Assembly: GCA_038851035.1 (NCBI GenBank)
Contig: JAWCLH010000023.1
Span: 1-45,643 of the forward strand
Origin: Thermoplasmata archaeon
Lineage (GTDB): Archaea > Thermoplasmatota > DTKX01 > VGTL01
DNA length: 45,643 nucleotides
Direction: 5' to 3'
The notes beneath the pieces were generated by a model. The model searched no databases. It saw nothing but the letters and a program-made list of their open reading frames with translations, and was not told where the DNA came from. A program made the translations under genes and the position numbers. The first letter of the stretch is position 1, and every line of letters starts with the position of its first letter. Of this stretch, positions 7,767-15,004 are shown in pieces.

Positions 7767-10700
7767 TCACTTCTGCACTGGTCTGGCCACTCTCGGCTCC
7801 CCACCGTTCTCTACCGGTCTCGCCACCCTTGGGGCACCTTCGCCCTGCCCGGCTTGGGCGGGGGGCGGCGCGTTCTTGAGGGGGTGGTCACAGAGCGGAC
7901 AGACCACCCAGTCCTCCTCTACTCTCTCGCCGCATTCCGGACAGAGTGCTGGGGCAGGGGGCGGCGCTGGCGCCCGCGCCTCGGCAGGCGCTGCCGTTTT
8001 CTCCTCCGGGACGGCCTCGGCCCCGGCCCTCTCCTCCATGTCCCTGACCAGCTTCTCGGCCTTGCGGAGGTACTGGGTCGCGATCTCCATGTTGCCGGAC
8101 ATCGCAAATGACTCTGAGAACTTCAGCATTTTCTGCGGCTCGGAGACCTTGAGCCCCTCCCCCCTGAGCTCCTCCAGCCTTGCCCTCAGGGCCCTGAGCC
8201 TCTCCTTCCACTCCTGCGGACTCAGGGGCCTGCCACCCTCTTTCAGGGCCTTCGCCGCTCCCCTAGCCTTCGACGCCGCCTCCATCGCCGGCTCCAGGTC
8301 CCCCTCCTCCAAGAACATCCGGGAGAGCTCGATGCTCTCCCTCACCCTCTCAAGCTCTGGCCACTCCTCCTCCCCCACCTCTTTTTCCAGTAGCGCGAGG
8401 AGTCTCCCGGCCTCCGCCTGCTCCTTCTCGACCGCTTCCCTCGTGAGCGTCACGGCCTTCCTTTCCCTCAGCTCCGCCAGAATCTTCCGAACCTTTTTCG
8501 AGTACTGCATGCCCGTGACGTAGTTCCCCTCTGCTAGGAAGGACATGGAGAGGCCGAAGAGCTTCTTGGCCTCCCTGACCTCGAGCCCGGCCTCCTCGGC
8601 GTCCTCGAGCATTCGCTGGGTTAGATTGATGAACTGGCGGGCCGTGTCCTCGTCCACCTCCGACTCCTTCCTCTCCTTCTGGTCCCTCGCAAGCCTCATC
8701 GTCTTTCTGGCGTACTGGGCCGCCATGTCTGGGTTCCCATCAGAGAGGAAGGACTCCGCTAGAGCGAGCATCCTGCTCGCACGGACCGTGTCCACCCCAA
8801 CCTCCTCGAGCTCCTTTATCGCGTTCCTCGCCGCCGCGATCTCCGCCTCCGCTTCCTCTCTCGTTGCGGGAGGCGGCGGGGGGACATACTCCGTTCCCGG
8901 CACAACCGTTGGGGCCTGAGCGCGCGCCCTAGATCTTCTCGAGACCACCGCATATACCAGAAAGCCCGCGAGCGCGGCCGCTATGGCGACCACCGGGAGC
9001 GCGATGTAGAGGGCATTGACACCTGATGGCGGGGCCTCGACCCTCACGGTGAGCGCGGTGGTTGAGTTTTCAACCCCGTCGTCGGCGTAAAGGGTAACCG
9101 TGTACCTCCCCGGCTTTTTGTAGGAATGCTTGACCTCCGCCCCGTAGCCCCACGCCCCGTCGCCGAAGTCCCATGTGAACCGCATCGGGTCGCCGTCCTC
9201 GTCGCTGGAGCCCGCGGCCGTGAAAGCGATTTTCTGCCCCACCTCCGCGCGGCTCTTCGCACCGATTTGGGGCTGTGGCGCGCGGTTGATTCTGACAAAG
9301 ACCCCCGGCTCAGTGTAGTCCGAGAAGGTCCCGGCGGCGTCTTTTGTCCTGTACCTGAACCTGTAGAACCTCCCCGGCTCTCCCTCGAACTCTAGCGGTG
9401 CCACTTGGCTAGGTGGCTCACCCCAGTCCCCCTGGCCGAACTCGGTCCAGGAAGTCCACTCGCCTGGGGCCCTCCCGATTACGGGCGCCGAGCGGAACTC
9501 GAGGTCCCCGTCGAGAATTCCGACGAGGTTTGGGTCGGAGGATGCGAGATTGAGGTGGATAAGGCGCTCGGCCTGCACCCCGCCCGTGTAGGTCACGGAG
9601 GCTGCGGGCGCTCTCAGACGGACGAGAATTCCGTCGGAGCTCTGGGGCTGCGACCAGAGACCCGCGCCGTTGAGCGCGCGGACCGTGAAATAGTATCTGG
9701 TTCCATTGAAAAGAAAGAGGCTGGTGGCGGTGACCTCGCTGCTCTCGGTCACCGTGGGAGGCAGGGTCAGGTTCTCGGAACTCCCCGGCGCGGTCCCTAT
9801 CCAGTACTCGTACCTGACTATCCCGCTCTCCACGTCCGAGAAAGAAAATATCGCGTGGAGCCGTGTGTGCTCCTGGGTCACGTCGCCGTCGTCAACCACG
9901 CTCCCGGATGGGGGGGTCGCGTCAACCATTGTCTGCGTGTCCCCATTGCCCATCGGGAAGGTGCCCGTGTTCCCGGCCGCGTCCCTCGCCCTTACCTGGA
10001 AGTAGTAGGTCCTCCCCTGCGCGCCGGGGAACTCGGCCGAGGTGAGATTCGTGCCCGTGAGCCAGTCCTGCCACGGTGCGCTCTCCCGGTCCTTGAACTG
10101 AACGTCGAACGTGCCGGTGGGTGCGAGGCCGGAGCCGGGTTCCGGGTCGCTCCCGCTCCATCTGACTGTGAATCTGGTGGTGTTCTGGTATGAGGAGAGC
10201 TGCTCCACCCTCGCAACCGGAGGCCTTGTGTCAACGCGGAAAAAGCCCGGCTCCGATGGCGGGGACCAGACGCTCCCGTCCCACACATATGCCCTCCAGC
10301 TGTAGGGTCCATCGGACTGGAGCCTGTCGAAGTGGCTCAGCTGGAATGTGGCGGGCTCCCCCGGCCTGTAGGCGCTCTTGTCCCACCCATCGTTTGTCAC
10401 CACCTGGCTGTGGACCTTGAATGTGGTGAAATTGTCCGTGGAAATCTCGATCTTGAATTGGAGCTCGGTCGTGTCGCTGTCGTTGGCCAGGAGGCGGAAG
10501 GCGGGGGTGAGGGTGGTTACGAATTCTCCCCCGACGGGGCCCAGGAGCACCGGCCTCTCAGGAGCCAAGTCGTAACTCACGCTTAGGTTCGTGAGGCGGA
10601 GGGTACCTAGAGAGCCCGAGCGCACCACAATCGGAATTCTCACGAGCCCGTCCCCGCCCGGGGAGACGGTGTGGAGGGTGGCGTTGACCCTCTCGGTGAA

Positions 10701-13520
10701 GTCGATGATCGCGGGGCGCGGGTCCGGGCCGAAGGGCCCAGACCAGCTCCATATCGGCCGGCCCACATCGCCGATGTCCAGCGATGGGTCCACGGGATAA
10801 CTAGACATAATGTAATGGATAGTCATGTTCTCTAGGCGTGGACTCCGATCTAGAAATATCGTGCTCATCGCCACCTTGTAGCCCAGAATGTGCCCTGGCT
10901 CCGCAAATGTCGCGGGGTGGCCGTTCACGGCTCGTGTCCAGCTCATTCCGCCGTCGTTCGTCACCTCGACCGAGAGGCTCTGGTTTGTGCCCGTGAGGGT
11001 GGCGAGCCAAGAGGGCGTGAGTTCGGAGACCTCGTAGGGGAGCTCGACGGTTCTAGATACATAGATGCCGTTCGTGTCAGCAGAGAATTGCTGAGTGAAG
11101 ACGCCGATGTTCCCACTGATTTGGTTGGCGACGCCGAGGTCGAGCTTCCCATCTCCGTCCAAGTCCCCCGACGCGATCATCGCAGGTCGGTTGCCAGTGG
11201 AGAGGCTCGTCGGGCCCAGAAACGCCCCCTCCCTCGTCTGGTTCAGGAGGCTGAGGGTGCTCGAGCCGGAGTAGTGGCTCACGGCTAGATCCCTCAGGCC
11301 ATCGCTGTCGTAGTCCCCAACCTCGACGTCCACTCCAAGGCTGGAGACGGAGAGCACCTTCCTCGGAGCGAGCTCTCCGGAGGCAGTCTGATAGAATATA
11401 TTGAGGGAGTTGGCGTTCCAGCACGCCACAACGACATCATTTCTTCCGTCGTGGTTGATGTCCGCGACCCTGAGACCGTGGGGGTAGGAATCGGTGGAAT
11501 AGCGCACGGGCGTTGCGCGCAAGGTTCCGTCGGGCTGCTGGAGGTGGATATGGAGCTCCGTGTCCGTGGAGGCGACGCAGCAGAGGTCGTTCCTGCCGTC
11601 GTGGTTCACATCGCCGATCGCAACCCCTCTGGCGCCTGCGCAGGTGAGGTTTAGCTGTGTGTCGAACTCCCCCGTCGACGGGTTCTGCATCAGGACGACC
11701 ACAACATTGGGCTCGTCGAGGTTCGTGACCACGCCGGAGACGGCGATGTCGGGACGGCCGTCCGAGTTCAGGTCGCCAGCGTCCACGATGTATAGGCCCC
11801 CAGTCGAGAGGTTCACGGGGCACCTGACCGGCGATCCGGTGAAGTCGCCGTTCGATGTCTGGTAGAGAATCACAATCTCGTTGGAGCCCTGGCTCGCTCC
11901 TATGATGTCGGTCCTCCCGTCCAAGTTGAGATCGCATGTGGTCAGGCCGAGCGGGGTGGACAGGGAGTAGCTCCTCTGCGCCTGGAGCCTGCCATCCTGC
12001 CCCTGCAAGAAGACGCCGACTGTGTTGCTCCCGGCATTTCCGACAACAGCGTCCTCGAGCCCGTCGGCGTTGAGGTCGGCGATGTCGAGTCCGATGGGGG
12101 CGGAGCTGGCCGCGTAGGAGACCATTTGGTTGAGCTTCGCGGGGGGCGTGGGCCTCATCAGCAGCACGCCTAGGGTTCCGTCGCCGGAGCTCGCGACCGC
12201 GATATCGCACTTCCCGTCCAGGTTGAGGTCCGCGATTGTTGAGAAGGAGGGGGAGCTGCCTGTTCTGTAGTCGTCAGGAGGCGCTAGCAGGCCCTCGCTC
12301 TGCTGGAGGAGAACGACGGTGCGGTTGGAGGCTGGGCATGCAGCCACGACGTCGCTCCTCCCATCATAGCTAACATCGCCGCACGCGACGGAAGCGGGTG
12401 CGCTATCCAGAGGTACCGCGGTTCTCGGGCCTAAGCTGCCGTTGGAGGACTGGAGCAGGAGGCCGATGGAGCTCGAGTTCTGCTCGGCCACTACCACGTC
12501 CTTTCTGCTATCCCGGTTCAGGTCCCCAATCGCGATGCAGACCGGCCCCGCGCCGACCTCGTATATTGAATCCCTAACAAGGAACTCGGATGGGTCCTGC
12601 CTGAAAACGACCAATGTGCTATCGCCCCTGCAGACAACAACCGCTTCGTCCTTGCCGTCGAGGTTCACATCGCCGGCCGCAACCGCCCATGGCGCAGAGC
12701 CGGCCTGGATCACGGCCTTTCTCTCGAGCAGCCCCGGGGGGCTCTGGAGGAAGAGCGAGATGGTCCCGTCGTTCGAGTTCACGACCACGACGTCCTTTCT
12801 CCCGTCCCGGTTGAAGTCGCCGATAGCGAGGCCCCGGGCGCCGCCGCCGGAAACATACCTCGTCGCTGAGCCCAGGGAGCCGTCGCTGGCCTGATAGAGA
12901 ACCTCGAGGGTCCCAGAACCCGCGCAGGCGACGGCAAGGTCCTCCCTGCTATCGCCGTTGAGATCCCCGATGGCCGCGGCCGCGAGTCCTGGACCGAAAT
13001 TATAGGTGAGCTGGGCCTCCAGAGTCCGAAAGGTCCTATTCTGCCGCAAGACGCTGACTGTGTCCGAGCCCGAGTTGACGACGGCAACATCGGTCAGGCC
13101 ATCGGAGTTGAGGTCCCCGGTGGCGATATAAGAGGGCCTGCTGCCCGTGTTGTACCATTTGGTGGATAAGAATGGCCTGAGGAGAAGGCTGCCGTTGTGG
13201 ACCGTGATGTTCGTCGCGTTGCCGGCAAGGAAGTCCTCCGTGGTGTCGTCAACAAAGCAGCCCATTGTCCCTAGCATGTGGCCCCAGAGCTGGACTGTCG
13301 CTCGCTTCATTATGGCCCTAGCGGGGATGGAGATGGAAGCGCTGGCGTTGCTGCCGGCTTCATAGAAGTGCATCACCACCTCCGTGCTGCCGTCATCGAA
13401 GCTTGTGAGGGTTGTGTAAAGAGCCCTGCCTCCAGTCCCGCTGGAGATGCCCACCGGAGGCAGTGTGGGAGCACAGAGGAGGAGTGCAAGCGCCGCACAG
13501 AGAAAGAGCCGTAGGCTCAT
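7767..13520 (-). CDS. Giant integrin-like membrane protein: 14 FG-GAP repeats, FN3/PKD, TM helix, helical-repeat tail, zinc ribbon
   Basis: 1917 residues from the ATG at 13520 (a TTG 24 bp upstream is possible). Signal peptide at residues 1-22. Residues about 130-840 hold 14 FG-GAP/VCBS repeats of ~50 residues, each with a Ca-binding loop such as GDLNSDGLTD or ADINHDGRND; 14 is two times seven, fitting two beta-propellers as in integrin alpha chains. Residues about 900-1400 are FN3-like and beta-sandwich modules, then a PKD domain (WDFGDG) at about 1410-1495. One membrane helix at about 1500-1522 is followed by a basic stop-transfer (SRRSRARA). The cytoplasmic part has four helical-hairpin repeats (near 1563, 1633, 1704 and 1779) with 'A..FL..GN...A..Y..K' cores, and ends in a CPECG...CPLCD zinc ribbon near 1858-1881. 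Adhesion or sensing is inferred. Its own TATA box lies at 13550-13562. Confidence 0.9.
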   Translation of the reverse strand: MSLRLFLCAALALLLCAPTLPPVGISSGTGGRALYTTLTSFDDGSTEVVMHFYEAGSNASASISIPARAIMKRATVQLWGHMLGTMGCFVDDTTEDFLAGNATNITVHNGSLLLRPFLSTKWYNTGSRPSYIATGDLNSDGLTDVAVVNSGSDTVSVLRQNRTFRTLEAQLTYNFGPGLAAAAIGDLNGDSREDLAVACAGSGTLEVLYQASDGSLGSATRYVSGGGARGLAIGDFNRDGRKDVVVVNSNDGTISLFLQSPPGLLERKAVIQAGSAPWAVAAGDVNLDGKDEAVVVCRGDSTLVVFRQDPSEFLVRDSIYEVGAGPVCIAIGDLNRDSRKDVVVAEQNSSSIGLLLQSSNGSLGPRTAVPLDSAPASVACGDVSYDGRSDVVAACPASNRTVVLLQQSEGLLAPPDDYRTGSSPSFSTIADLNLDGKCDIAVASSGDGTLGVLLMRPTPPAKLNQMVSYAASSAPIGLDIADLNADGLEDAVVGNAGSNTVGVFLQGQDGRLQAQRSYSLSTPLGLTTCDLNLDGRTDIIGASQGSNEIVILYQTSNGDFTGSPVRCPVNLSTGGLYIVDAGDLNSDGRPDIAVSGVVTNLDEPNVVVVLMQNPSTGEFDTQLNLTCAGARGVAIGDVNHDGRNDLCCVASTDTELHIHLQQPDGTLRATPVRYSTDSYPHGLRVADINHDGRNDVVVACWNANSLNIFYQTASGELAPRKVLSVSSLGVDVEVGDYDSDGLRDLAVSHYSGSSTLSLLNQTREGAFLGPTSLSTGNRPAMIASGDLDGDGKLDLGVANQISGNIGVFTQQFSADTNGIYVSRTVELPYEVSELTPSWLATLTGTNQSLSVEVTNDGGMSWTRAVNGHPATFAEPGHILGYKVAMSTIFLDRSPRLENMTIHYIMSSYPVDPSLDIGDVGRPIWSWSGPFGPDPRPAIIDFTERVNATLHTVSPGGDGLVRIPIVVRSGSLGTLRLTNLSVSYDLAPERPVLLGPVGGEFVTTLTPAFRLLANDSDTTELQFKIEISTDNFTTFKVHSQVVTNDGWDKSAYRPGEPATFQLSHFDRLQSDGPYSWRAYVWDGSVWSPPSEPGFFRVDTRPPVARVEQLSSYQNTTRFTVRWSGSDPEPGSGLAPTGTFDVQFKDRESAPWQDWLTGTNLTSAEFPGAQGRTYYFQVRARDAAGNTGTFPMGNGDTQTMVDATPPSGSVVDDGDVTQEHTRLHAIFSFSDVESGIVRYEYWIGTAPGSSENLTLPPTVTESSEVTATSLFLFNGTRYYFTVRALNGAGLWSQPQSSDGILVRLRAPAASVTYTGGVQAERLIHLNLASSDPNLVGILDGDLEFRSAPVIGRAPGEWTSWTEFGQGDWGEPPSQVAPLEFEGEPGRFYRFRYRTKDAAGTFSDYTEPGVFVRINRAPQPQIGAKSRAEVGQKIAFTAAGSSDEDGDPMRFTWDFGDGAWGYGAEVKHSYKKPGRYTVTLYADDGVENSTTALTVRVEAPPSGVNALYIALPVVAIAAALAGFLVYAVVSRRSRARAQAPTVVPGTEYVPPPPPATREEAEAEIAAARNAIKELEEVGVDTVRASRMLALAESFLSDGNPDMAAQYARKTMRLARDQKERKESEVDEDTARQFINLTQRMLEDAEEAGLEVREAKKLFGLSMSFLAEGNYVTGMQYSKKVRKILAELRERKAVTLTREAVEKEQAEAGRLLALLEKEVGEEEWPELERVRESIELSRMFLEEGDLEPAMEAASKARGAAKALKEGGRPLSPQEWKERLRALRARLEELRGEGLKVSEPQKMLKFSESFAMSGNMEIATQYLRKAEKLVRDMEERAGAEAVPEEKTAAPAEARAPAPPPAPALCPECGERVEEDWVVCPLCDHPLKNAPPPAQAGQGEGAPRVARPVENGGEPRVARPVQK

Positions 13521-13549
13521 TCCATCAACCCGTATAATTATCAATTGTG

Positions 13550-13562
13550 TAATATATATACA
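13550..13562 (-). promoter_or_regulatory. TATA-box-like promoter for the giant membrane protein
   Basis: The minus strand reads ATGTATATATATT, about 36 bp before the ATG at 13520, leaving a short leader of roughly ten bases with GGTTGATGG just before the start. Confidence 0.6.
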
Positions 13563-13926
13563 TTATCGGAACCGGCAAGAGTTAATATAAGAATTCCAAC
13601 GAGTCACTGCCCTCCCGCTGGCTTCTTTATTCCCCGAAGTTGGGAAGAGAAAATTGGATGAAAATGGCTAAGCGTGCTTGCCAGACTCCGTTCGGCTCGC
13701 AGCCTCGGCCGTATCCGGCCTCGGCTGTTGTGCCCGACGCTCGTCCTCGCGGTCTGTCCGCTCGGTCAGGCACATTGACCGATAACGAATAACCCTGCTC
13801 CGAACACGAGTCTTTCCTGCCCATCAGTTTCATTTCGAGCCTCTTCATCACCCATCTTCATCCGAAAGAAATTTGAACAGGCAGATTATTATGGCGCGCT
13901 GCAGCGGCGGTGACCCGTAGACCCGT
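13563..13926. other. Intergenic stretch upstream of tRNA-Val, no supported gene
   Basis: About 360 bp. A minus-strand frame at 13627-13851 exists but has an Arg/Gly/Ala-rich composition, no ribosome site and no family likeness. An AT-rich patch near 13885-13892 (GATTATTA) could be the tRNA promoter. Nothing else is visible. Confidence 0.4.
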
Positions 13927-13999
13927 GGGCTCATGGTCTAGTTGGTATGACACCTCCCTGACACGGAGGAGATCTCCGGTTCAAATCCGGATGGGCCCA
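13927..13999 (+). tRNA. tRNA-Val (GAC anticodon)
   Basis: A 73-nt cloverleaf. Acceptor stem GGGCTCA pairs with TGGGCCC, followed by discriminator A; the 3' CCA is not encoded. The anticodon stem CCTCC/GGAGG encloses loop CTGACAC, giving anticodon GAC. The T stem-loop is TCCGG-TTCAAAT-CCGGA, and the D-arm has GTTGGTA. There is no intron. The last 19 nt recur at 14126-14144, which is unusual and discussed separately. Confidence 0.97.
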
Positions 14000-14024
14000 C
14001 TATCCCATTTTACCGACTCACGAA

Positions 14025-14135
14025 ATCCGGATTTGAACCCCGGTTCATCGAGGATTTGGTGGCTGGATTGGGAAGACCAAATCCGAGAGAGGGAGACATG
14101 TGCGGCGTGGGCAGATGTCTCCCGGAAATCCGGAT
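14025..14135. other. Compact fold: 10-bp closing helix around three hairpins
   Basis: The sequence can form a four-way junction with perfect helices: closing helix 14025-14034 with 14126-14135 (10 bp); hairpin 1 at 14035-14038/14043-14046 (4 bp); hairpin 2 at 14052-14060/14076-14084 (9 bp, 15-nt loop); hairpin 3 at 14091-14099/14115-14123 (9 bp, 15-nt loop). Hairpins 2 and 3 are both 33 nt and share loop bases (9 of 15, including a TGGG run), yet their stems differ in sequence while pairing is kept. The outer strands resemble the T arm and 3' end of the adjacent tRNA-Val. It could be a structured RNA processed from the tRNA transcript or the folded end of a mobile element. I cannot assign a known RNA family, and the strand is undetermined. 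Confidence 0.55.
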
Positions 14136-14144
14136 GGGCCAACT
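14126..14144 (+). repeat. Partial direct repeat of the tRNA-Val 3' end
   Basis: Matches 13983-14001 (end of tRNA-Val and two flanking bases) at 18 of 19 positions, 143 bp downstream in the same orientation. An inverted partial T-arm copy lies at 14023-14037. Duplicated tRNA 3' ends are typical attachment-site scars of integrated elements; no integrase gene is present between the copies, so any element would be lost or very small. Confidence 0.75.
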
Positions 14145-14154
14145 CACACTTGTC

Positions 14155-14265
14155 TCAGCACCACCAGAAGCCCCCGCCCTTCCGGCACAGGTTTATCAGG
14201 TCGGGGAAGTCAATATGCGGCTCCCAGTAAGGGTCGGAGATGACCCCCACCATCTCGTCCCTCAG
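14155..14265 (-). other. In-frame extension behind the amber codon of the 108-residue gene
   Basis: After the TAG at 14268-14266 the same frame continues for 36 sense codons to a TGA at 14157-14155. The encoded segment (…VGVISDPYWEPHIDF… ending GGGFWWC) looks protein-like rather than random. It may be a readthrough extension, the C-terminus cut off by a nonsense mutation, or a separate 32-residue product starting at the ATG at 14253. TAG is used as an ordinary stop by the peroxiredoxin and the double KaiC-like gene here. Confidence 0.4.
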
Positions 14266-14592
14266 CTACTTCGGCGGCTTCGGGAGACCGATATCCCTCG
14301 CAATGGACAGGACCAACGCCTCCAGCTTCTTTTTCGAAACCGGGGCTCTGTGCTCAATGTAAGGGCGCAGGTCGTCTTTCCTGAGACGCTCATAGAGACT
14401 CTCAAGTCTATCAGCCAGCCGAAGGGCGTCAGCTTTTTTCACGTATCCGTAATTCTTTTCAATCGCTTCCAGAACGCTCCCGCCGGCGCCCGTGAACAGC
14501 ATAAAGCACGCGATCATGTCCCCACCTCCAGCGGTAAAGTGAATGCCGTAACGCCTCATCTTCTTCAATCTCGGTACAAGGTCAACGCCCAT
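14266..14592 (-). CDS. Hypothetical protein, 108 residues
   Basis: The ATG at 14592 is preceded by GGGTGG at a good distance. A TATA-like AAAAAATATATC at about 14628-14640 would drive it. I do not recognise the family. The protein starts hydrophobic (GDMIACFMLFTGAGG at about residues 24-38, possibly a buried helix) and becomes basic and helical, with a repeated Arg/Leu/Glu pattern. The stop is TAG, with a plausible in-frame continuation to 14155. The frame upstream is also open to 14796 apart from one TGA, but that part contains a perfect inverted repeat and looks non-coding. It may be a decayed gene. Confidence 0.5.
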   Translation of the reverse strand: MGVDLVPRLKKMRRYGIHFTAGGGDMIACFMLFTGAGGSVLEAIEKNYGYVKKADALRLADRLESLYERLRKDDLRPYIEHRAPVSKKKLEALVLSIARDIGLPKPPK

Positions 14593-15004
14593 AATTGCCA
14601 CCCTTTTTCAATGATTAAATTCTGCTGATATATTTTTTTGAAGTCTTTTCTTGCCGGGTACATTTAAAAGACTTAAGCGGTCGAAGAGAGCGCGGTTGGC
14701 ATGGCCCCCATCCTGCGGGCGTTCTGTTAGAAGACTTCGTCCCAGTTGGCCCTGCACAAAGGGCCTGTCCAACGCCTTCTCCTTCCTCTCACTCATTCTG
14801 TCACCCCAGATTGCCCGGGATGCTGACGATGCCCAGGGCTTTTTCAAAATAATATTTGTACCAACACACCTATTTAACTTATATAACGTTATGAAAGTTA
14901 TTGTTTTTTTTAATATTAAAATATTTCTTTTTTTATTTGCGCGATTCATAGTCTCTTTTTATGCTATGACTGCCAGCACCGCCGATTCCACTGTGCCTGA
15001 GAAT
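14593..15004. other. AT-rich intergenic stretch with a 9-bp inverted repeat
   Basis: About 410 bp between the 108-residue gene and the C11 protease stop. It contains a perfect inverted repeat, AAGTCTTTT at 14641-14649 with AAAAGACTT at 14666-14674, a T-rich run at 14630-14639, and a strongly AT-rich block at 14846-14945 with TATA-like minus-strand sequence near 14877-14887. A weak 62-codon minus-strand frame (14608-14796) overlaps the inverted repeat and is not accepted as a gene. The inverted repeat next to T-rich DNA could be a terminator. Confidence 0.4.

Noticed and set aside
13627-13851. 74-residue minus-strand frame upstream of tRNA-Val
   Set aside because: No ribosome site, unusual Arg/Gly/Ala composition and no recognisable domain.
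14608-14796. 62-codon minus-strand frame with GGGGTGA before its ATG
   Set aside because: It overlaps a perfect inverted repeat, a T-rich run and a likely promoter of the next gene, and has no family likeness; it is in frame with the next gene only past a TGA.
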